Shown here: positions 58,105 to 64,000 of the stretch, in pieces | Layout: each line of letters begins with the position of its first letter | Position numbering within the stretch: position 1 is the first letter of the stretch | Assembly (NCBI RefSeq): GCF_016920785.2 | Contig: NW_024609857.1 | Span: 12,109,618 to 12,173,617, forward strand | Direction: 5' to 3' | Source of the DNA: Ixodes scapularis | Lineage: Eukaryota > Arthropoda > Arachnida > Ixodida > Ixodidae | Length of the DNA stretch: 64,000 nucleotides | The notes under the pieces: model-generated | Told to the model about the DNA's origin: nothing | What the model saw: the letters and a program-made list of their open reading frames with translations, nothing else | Databases searched by the model: none | Made by a program: the position numbers and the translations under genes

Positions 58105-58799
58105 ACGCTGAAGAATCAGAGCAAGCGTCCACCCACAAGTACTAGGCAATATTCGAAGCCACCATTAAAATAGCTGAGACAGCGGAAGTTGAAATTTAGA
58201 CGACGCGAGTAACAAGTCGGCAACGTCACAGCTCTATAACATTCCCGTTGAAAGCACGAACGAACATTTTCAGCGCTCCGTGTTCCTTCCTTTCATGGAT
58301 TAGCCGATCACGCAGTTAGATGGAAGATTTAAAAAGCACCGGCGTATATACGTTGCATTTACTTTCGTCGTTTCTGCCTGCAAAGATCTTGGAAAGCGGG
58401 GCAGCTCCCGGTGCTGAAAAGTTTTTGGAGCCCTACTCAGGCCTGGTTTCAGTTCCTGTACTCCAATGCGAGCTGCTCATATGGGCTGCCAAATGCAAGA
58501 GGGAGAAACGTTAAACGCCCGTCACATCTGCACTACAGGTGGTCGCCCACTGTCCGGAGGCATTCCCAAACGTCCATCGTCTCTTGAAGATCCTAGCGAC
58601 TCTGCGCGTAACAACGGCGGAAGCTGAGCGCTCGTTCTCTTCACTACGACGGTCGAAGACATACCTGACAGCGTCCACTTCGAATGAGCGACTGCTCGGT
58701 CTTGTGTGTTTGAATGTTCACCGCGACATTAAAGTTAAAGCGGTGGACATCCTGGATATTCTTTGCCGTGAACGCAGGCGGCTGCATCTTAATGTGTAG
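58105..58799 (+). pseudogene. hAT transposase, C-terminal fragment
   Basis: Reading from 58145: EATIKIAETAEVEI, then a stop, RVTSRQRH, ESTNEHFQRSVFLPF, another stop, ITQLDGRFKKH, and after a frame change the dimerisation domain 58539-58799 (FPNVHRLLKILATLRVTTAE, then AERSFSSLRRSKTYL, LLGLVCLNVHRDI). This is the usual C-terminal half of hAT transposases of the type with RSFS.LRR.KTYLR. The catalytic Asp residues are upstream and missing. The satellite element 56884-58095 directly precedes it. Confidence 0.85.
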
Positions 58800-59326
58800 T
58801 CGCTTGGCATAAATGAGATGATCAAGAGAGCCTGTAAATTGCTTTCTGACATAACTAGTCACAGTCACTTTTTTATTCGTGGTAATTTCTAGTCAAAAGC
58901 ACGTAGCTCTGATCAGCACTCAAGGTGTGCGAGGGCGCAGCGCCACTCGTTGTTTACAGTGCAGTTGTTTTTACAAATCATTTATTACTTACATCACTGA
59001 CATTGGTTTATATTATCACCATGTGTTCGTTTTATTATGTCCGCTTTGGTTTGATTGAACTGTGTATTTGAGTGAGGATAGTTTGCTATACTTGACCTTG
59101 AAATTGCCATCCTAAGCCCCACAAATGCTTCGAAATGTCCGTTCTCTATATATCTGAGATCAAGTTCTGCAGCTCATAAAATAAACACGAATGAAGAAAT
59201 ATTGCCTATTTTATTTATTTGAGCATTTTCTACCCCACAGACACTTTTCCCGAAAGCATCTAAGTTAGAGATAGTCCGCGCGTCCCGGGCAATGCCGACT
59301 GCCTGAGCAGGGCAATGCCGATGCCT

Positions 59327-59357
<31 letters not shown>

Positions 59358-59402
59358 AGGCAGGCGTTCCGACTCCCCCCCTCCCCCTCTGCCTACGCCA
59401 CT
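58800..59402. other. No gene seen; G run
   Basis: Contains a G tract (about 59331-59357). On its right flank lies the complement of GTGGCGTAGGCAGAGG, a form of the motif next to other homopolymer runs. Confidence 0.4.
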
Positions 59403-59898
59403 GCCTGCTGGAACCACTTTTTGGGAGTGCCTCACATCCACGCCTGGACAGCACCTTCCAGCGTATTAATGGCTTAAATGACTGCGACATGGCAGCCTTG
59501 CAGGTTTTTCTTAACGCCACCCGTCATGTGATAACCATGGGGCGCCTGGCCAGACCATACCCATACACGGCCCAACGTACCACTGGTTGTATGAGATGCC
59601 AAAAAGACGGCTGAGCCCGATAAGACACTAACAATCACGGCCTCACGTGAATGCACACGACGGAGTGAGTGAACGGCGCTTGATGAGGTTTGGACATGTC
59701 TTTCCGACATGTCGTAAGACCGGTCGGACATTTGGTCGTGCATGCGTATGGCCTGACCGGTTCCCCATTGGTTGTCATCTGTTCGGTGGCATGAAAAGAA
59801 CCCCATGCAAGGACTCAATTTCGCGGTCATTGATAAGATGGAAGCAGCTGTCCAGGTGTGGGTGTGAGGCACCCCCAGAAAGTGCTTCCAGCAGGGCA
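59403..59898. mobile_element. Foldback element, ~500 bp
   Basis: CTGCTGGAACCACTTTTTGG... GCCTGGACAG (59403-59452) is matched by the complement at 59851-59898. Inner parts also pair (59520-59575 with 59700-59815, around GGCCAGACCATAC / GTATGGCCTGACC). Arms of ~45 bp strong and ~150 bp weak pairing. No transposase. Confidence 0.65.
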
Positions 59899-60019
59899 TG
59901 GAGAGGCTGCCACATAGTAGCGCAAGGTCATTCTTCTCTTGCACACCAAACATTTTCACACTTTTATAGGTGTAAATGGGGTGTTCCATGACTGAAATCT
60001 TAATAGGTCTGGCGATACA

Positions 60020-60300
60020 CATTATAAAAAAGATGTAAACCTCACAACCTTAAAAAAAGGGTGTGATTTTTCTAAAACCTTTACTAAAAGGTGTGTTTTT
60101 TAACACCTTTACTAAAAGGTGTGATACTGCAGCACACCTTTTTTATAAAGGCGTAAAACCACAATACACCTTCTTGTAGAGGTGTAATTACCACAGTACA
60201 CTTTTTTTTTTTGTATCGGCCAGATGTCGCAGATGCATCTGCTCTGTATCAGCCGGACGTCGCCTATGCGCTCGCTTTGTATCGGGAATATCGGCAGTAT
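60020..60300. repeat. AAAGGTGTG tandem repeat and adjacent ~45-bp duplication
   Basis: 60025-60210 has repeated AAAGGTGT/ACACCTTTACTA units about every 30 bp in alternating sense. It is followed by TGTATCGGCCAGATGTCGC and TGTATCAGCCGGACGTCGCC, a ~45-bp direct duplication. Confidence 0.6.
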
Positions 60301-60530
60301 TGGCTTCGCACGCACACATGGCGCACTTCGCACGCACACATGGACAAAGGGAATTGTTTTCAATCTCACAGAAGTTTATTAATTCACTATCATTACACAG
60401 AGCTTGTTCTCGCCAATTTTTACCAAAGTGATACTTCTCTGTTGAACGGAAAGGAAATGATAAAATACAATTCCACTGTTTTCATGCCCGGCAAAATACA
60501 TAAATCAAACGCGAAGGACCGTGGACATTA

Positions 60531-60647
60531 GAGATTTTTAGTAGATCACTCCGATAACGGTACCCGATACTCCGCCGCCACCTTTGCGCATGCATTTTAT
60601 CGTTATCGGGGGTGTCGAAGGAATCGGAACCACACACTAAAACTCTC
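60531..60647. mobile_element. Small TA-type MITE, copy 2
   Basis: A 117-bp relative of 1253-1371: left GAGATTTTTAGTAGATC, right complementing GAGAGTTTTAG, both bounded by TA (60529-60530, 60648-60649). The shared inner segment is CCGCCGCCACCTTTGCGCAT. Confidence 0.75.
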
Positions 60648-60649
60648 TA

Positions 60650-61549
60650 TTGAGACGGAAGCAAAACTACTATCAGAAGCAGGCTGGCCGTGTACTTACG
60701 ATAAAGCAACATTATCATGAAATCCGTGATAGATGCATAATCCAACTGGGGCAGCACAGAGGAACGCAAACACAAAGTCGTAAAAGAACAAGGTCGTGAA
60801 AGAACATTCGACGAAAATTTCGCTGCAGCCAATGAGCAGTTTTTTGCCGAAGCGCGTCCAGCAAACACAGCACAATATTTCCATGGACTCCGACGACGAA
60901 ATTGGCTATTACCGAAAAGTTGGCATGGACGTATTCCGGTCGTTCACGACGAAAAACAACGGCCGCGATTGCAGCGCACGAGAAGCAGAACACTGAAGAG
61001 CGCATTTCGGAAACTGCGGACCCAAGTGGCCCTCTAACCAACGCCACAACTTGGCATACGGCGAAGACTACGGCCCCAGTGAGCACATCAGCGTGTCAGA
61101 GCGAGTCACGTGACAAAGTTTCGTCCAAGCGATTTTTTCCTACGGAGAGTGGTCACATGTTTCGATGCTAATATCGGTGCAACTCTTCTAGCTCTTGTTC
61201 CCCTTCTCCAGGGATTATTTTCATCATTCTTGTCCAGCTCGCTTGCACCTTTGCATTTCATTGCGTTATAATCATACTGTGTGCTGCCGTGGGCGACATA
61301 CGTGTTCTTGGACAGAAAGGCTTTCCAATATCTGAACATCTTTACCTGGTGAGAGTCGCCCGTGGCAGTGATAATACAAAGAGGAGGCGGCTGTGTGAAC
61401 GACGCCTTACGCTGATGAGCGCGGTCTGATGCGCATATAGCCATGCCGATGGTGCTGTGGAGGTTCTGTGGGGTGCTGAATGATTAATTGCTACGACTCT
61501 TGAACATTGAGCACAGCGGGAGGTCTCCGGCGTTCTTGGACGATGATTA
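60650..61549. other. No gene recognised
   Basis: Open frames on both strands (for example plus strand 60796-60996) have no motif I can name. Confidence 0.35.
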
Positions 61550-63125
61550 CGACGTCGGTCTACTGCAAACCCACCTCCAGGGGTTGACGCGCTTAGCTTT
61601 CCCGGCAGGACATGGGAGCCAGGCTTTCTCGCCGGGACCTATGGGCAGGTGATGCAGGACTTTGGGGTGAAGGCGGGCGGGGTACTTCGTTGAGAAGCGG
61701 CAGCAGAAGACGGTGGACGACGAAGGTACTCCTCGATTTCTCGAGGACGATCGCCGTAGCGTAGGCGAAGTCGTTCCGGTGGAACCCGCGCAGCACGTGT
61801 TGCTGGTAGAGGTATCGCCGGCAGATGTGATCGGCTTCCCCACAGTGCTAGCAGATCGGGCGGTGGTCTGCCGTTCTCCACACGTCCGTCTTCCTGGGTG
61901 CAGGCCGCTCCGGTCGAGCGTACTGAGGGTGTCTGTCTTGGCGTCGGGAGTACTGCAGCGATGGACGATCACGTCGGGGAAACGCCTTGCAGTGTTGAGC
62001 GACGGAAGGCTGCGCGGACGACGAGCCACGATGGCGTATGTCAGGGCGGGTGCTTCCTGTGCGGCGTCGACAGGGACTTTTTTCAAATTCAAATTCTTTA
62101 TTTGACATTCCTTGTCGAACAAAAAATGCCAGGGTAGGAACAAAAAGCTACAATACAGTAGCTTGACGGGGTTCCTGCCCCTACCTTGGCATAAGAAACA
62201 ACCAAACCGACAGTTTAAAATTGAAAAGACATGTACACAGAAATTCAAACCATGAAAATATACATGTAATCAATTTACATAAAACATAAACTAATAATGA
62301 CATCGTGCACATTAAAACATGTATTCCGACAGTTCATACTATACAGGAAAAATATAAAGCAAATACAACAAAATTTATCTATCTGGAGTGCCCATTGGAG
62401 CTCTTCGCGCACGGTGCCGACGATGAAGAGAGATGCTGGGCGACCAGCGGCAGGCAGCAGCTTTTGAAGCTCCTTTTGAACGACTTCTAGGATGATGTCG
62501 CGAAGGTTGTCGCCTCCAGCGCTATTCTGAGCGTGCGGCAGTGCAAGGGTTGAGGCGTCGCCGTGTCGGTGGCAGTGGCGGGCTCGGGCTGGCTGCGCTG
62601 GCTTAATGTTGGTTGCCTTGGTGACAAATCCATCAACCGTCGTCGGGGGATACGGACGAGGTCACCGAAGATGTCGTCCCTCACGCCGCGCATGAAGACT
62701 TGTAGCTTCTTTTCTTCTGTGACCTGAGGGTCGGCGCGGGAACTCAGGCTTAAGACATGTTCCACGAAGCTAGTGACAGTCTCATACGGGCCTCGGGTTC
62801 TCGATCGAAGCCGGTCTTCGGCTCTCTCTCGTCGATGTTGACTTAAAATCCGATCGTCGGAAATTCTCTTTGAGCGGTTCCCAGAAGGTGATCATTGTCT
62901 CGTGGTTTTCGTACCAGTGCCGCGCCGTTCCCTCAAGGGAAAAATAGACGTTCTGCAGGCACAGGTCCGGCGTCCATCCATTATGACGAGACACTCGTTC
63001 ATACTGCTGGACCCAGTCGTCAACGTCTTGTCAAATATCGCCGCAGTATGAAGCAGCTGTCCGAGGGGCAACGGGCCGGCAGATGATCGGGCGGCGACAG
63101 GGGTCTGCAACGATTGGTTGCTCAT
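61550..63125 (-). pseudogene. Ty3/gypsy Gag polyprotein, broken
   Basis: Capsid-like sequence on the minus strand: WTPDLCLQNVYFSLEGTARH then WYENHETMITFWEPLKENF (62975-62860), after a frameshift ADPQVTEEKKLQVFMRGVRD (62735-62680), then a linker (YAIVARRPRS) and a zinc knuckle near 61860-61810. In the knuckle the residue after the first Cys is a stop (TAG), and the fourth metal ligand is Tyr, giving C-stop-HCGEADHICRRY. Several frames are needed to read it. A LINE tail is nested at about 62072-62395. Protease and polymerase do not follow, so the element is truncated after gag. It is not continuous with the pol remnant at 46790-48868. Confidence 0.85.
62072..62395 (-). mobile_element. LINE 3' tail nested in gag
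   Basis: On the minus strand it ends AATAAAGAATTTGAATTTGAA, an oligo (TTTGAA) tail typical of CR1-like LINEs. The inner part is AT-rich and interrupts the gag reading sequence. Exact target duplication not resolved. Confidence 0.65.
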
Positions 63126-63173
63126 CGTTTACTTTTTTGACTGGTGGGTCTGCTCCTTGTGAATGGGACCAGC

Positions 63174-63737
63174 TGAACATGAAAAACACACAAAGAAAAT
63201 ATTATGACATTCGCACCGCTGGTGCGAATGTTATAATGTTGCTCCGGCAGTAAACCGAATTCCGAGGGAAAACCTTGAACACGGCGGTTTCCTCGAGCCT
63301 TGGGCCGTTTCCACGGACGGGCTCCTTGTGCCGGGGACTGGGCTTACGCTGCAAGGCCTCGAAGGGGTACGCTTCATGGGCTGCGTTACCCCGCACCTCC
63401 GCCAGAATGCCACGAATGACAGACGATGAGGAAGGAGGAAACGGAATGAACTAAAGATTTAATGGGGACGAAATTGTGCCAGAAAGGAAAAAGAAGAACA
63501 CACGTCGAGAAAGCAGCAGCGAGCGTCAACGGCGGCAGCATCAAGCCACGGTGCGTCGGCGTAACAGCTGGCTATCGCGAGAAAAAATCCGTGAATGAAT
63601 CGGCAATACGGCGCACGGCTCTTTATCTACTATGCTCGTCATCTCGAATACGTATTCGACTTAGAATGTTCTGGAAAGAACTAGGGCGAGACTGACTAAG
63701 CAAGGTCATTCTGGCCTCCTTACTTTTTTTACACTCG
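63174..63737 (-). mobile_element. Candidate 5' LTR of the gag-bearing element
   Basis: Read on the minus strand: TGTAAAAAAAGTAAGG at 63737, TAGATAAAGAGCCGTGCG (TATA-like, about 63630), a region ending ATGTTCA at 63174, then TGGTCCCATTCAC (63171-63159), which could be a primer-binding site, and the gag start region ~40 bp on. The spacing is right for a gypsy LTR, but no second LTR exists in the window to confirm it. A perfect 11-bp-arm hairpin (ACATTCGCACC / GGTGCGAATGT, about 63208-63232) lies inside. Confidence 0.35.
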
Positions 63738-64000
63738 GGGTAAAAGTGTACGCGAATCTTCTAGATGAACGGAGAAGCGTATCTTCTCGATCATGCACGC
63801 GGCAATATTCGTGATGCTTGAAGTCGAAGAAAAAAGAAGTGAGTGTTTTTAATCTAATTCAAAACCGCTTCAGCTTTCCTCTAAAGGGGCTGTGCAACAA
63901 TATTGGGCGGGAATGTGTTTCACTTTACAGAAACTTACTGGCACTAGTGGGACCCAGTAATACTCAAACTCAACACCACTGACCAAGAAGCGTCTTCCAC
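63738..64000. other. No gene seen
   Basis: Ends the window. CTAAAGGGGCTGTGCAACAAT at 63881 matches a motif at 55551 and may mark a repeat running off the edge. Confidence 0.35.

Noticed and set aside
60850..61000. Frame beginning MDSDDE taken for the start of a Harbinger transposase
   Set aside because: Only a short acidic start resembles that family; nothing downstream continues the match, and stops follow quickly.
46790..63125. The pol remnant (46790-48868) and gag remnant (61550-63125) as halves of one gypsy element split by later insertions
   Set aside because: Both are on the minus strand in the right order, but 12.7 kb of many unrelated elements lies between, gag is followed by no protease, and pol is cut before its catalytic core. 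No junction evidence links them.
1..64000. CRISPR array or bacterial operon
   Set aside because: No regular direct repeats with unique spacers, no ribosome-binding sites or tightly packed reading frames. Splice signals and eukaryotic transposons dominate.

Overview
This is a repeat-dense eukaryotic window, most likely from an arthropod and probably a chelicerate such as an ixodid tick. The reasons are: an Argonaute of the arthropod siRNA (Ago2) type; one other multi-exon gene; splice signals and polyA signals; and a sea of decayed arthropod-type transposons (P element with THAP finger, hAT, piggyBac, Ty3/gypsy, several LINE clades, a tRNA-derived sequence). The tick assignment is inference; I could run no search.

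Only two host genes are convincing, both on the minus strand. The first (about 5595 to 2840) has a long exon coding for a Ser/Thr/Lys/Asp-rich, probably secreted protein. It ends at a textbook splice donor, and an acceptor 518 bp further on restores the frame into a compact Gly/His/Trp-rich C-terminal module. The second (22159 to 19395) is an Argonaute whose PAZ, MID and PIWI domains all lie in one uninterrupted exon. All four slicer residues (D, E, D, H) and all five 5'-phosphate-binding residues are present. The exon has a strong acceptor at its 5' side and no in-frame ATG, so the start lies in an upstream exon I could not locate.

The rest is mobile DNA, often nested. By region: 1-2 kb, TA-flanked MITEs; 6.3 kb, a Harbinger-like MITE; 7.2-8.3 kb and 39.8-41.9 kb, one repeat family carrying a ~188 bp internal tandem repeat; 12.3-14.7 kb, a hAT-like element with an 8-bp target duplication; 15-18.7 kb, a possible solo LTR, a LINE tail and a 1-kb dispersed repeat; 23.8-27.1 kb, a LINE scrap and a fossil P element; 27.7-29.9 kb, a LINE tail split by a TTAA-flanked element that carries a tRNA-Val-like sequence; 33-38 kb, two inverted hAT-like elements and a run of three TTAA elements sharing junctions; 44.6-48.9 kb, a piggyBac C-terminus, a hairpin TTAA MITE and a truncated Ty3/gypsy pol; 50.6-54.9 kb, LINE fragments, one interrupted by a Mutator-like element with a 9-bp duplication; 55.6-58.8 kb, a hAT MITE, a TIR-bounded satellite built of TGACGTCA and CACGTG palindromes, and a hAT transposase C-terminus; 59-63.7 kb, a foldback element and a broken gypsy gag with a nested LINE tail.

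The genes do not form an operon or pathway. The one functional link is loose: an RNA-silencing Argonaute lies among many inverted-repeat elements of the kind that can form double-stranded RNA. The strongest leads in the hunt are the CRE/E-box satellite transposon, the Mutator-like element with tandem-repeat TIRs, the three junction-sharing TTAA elements, and the two-exon secreted protein gene.
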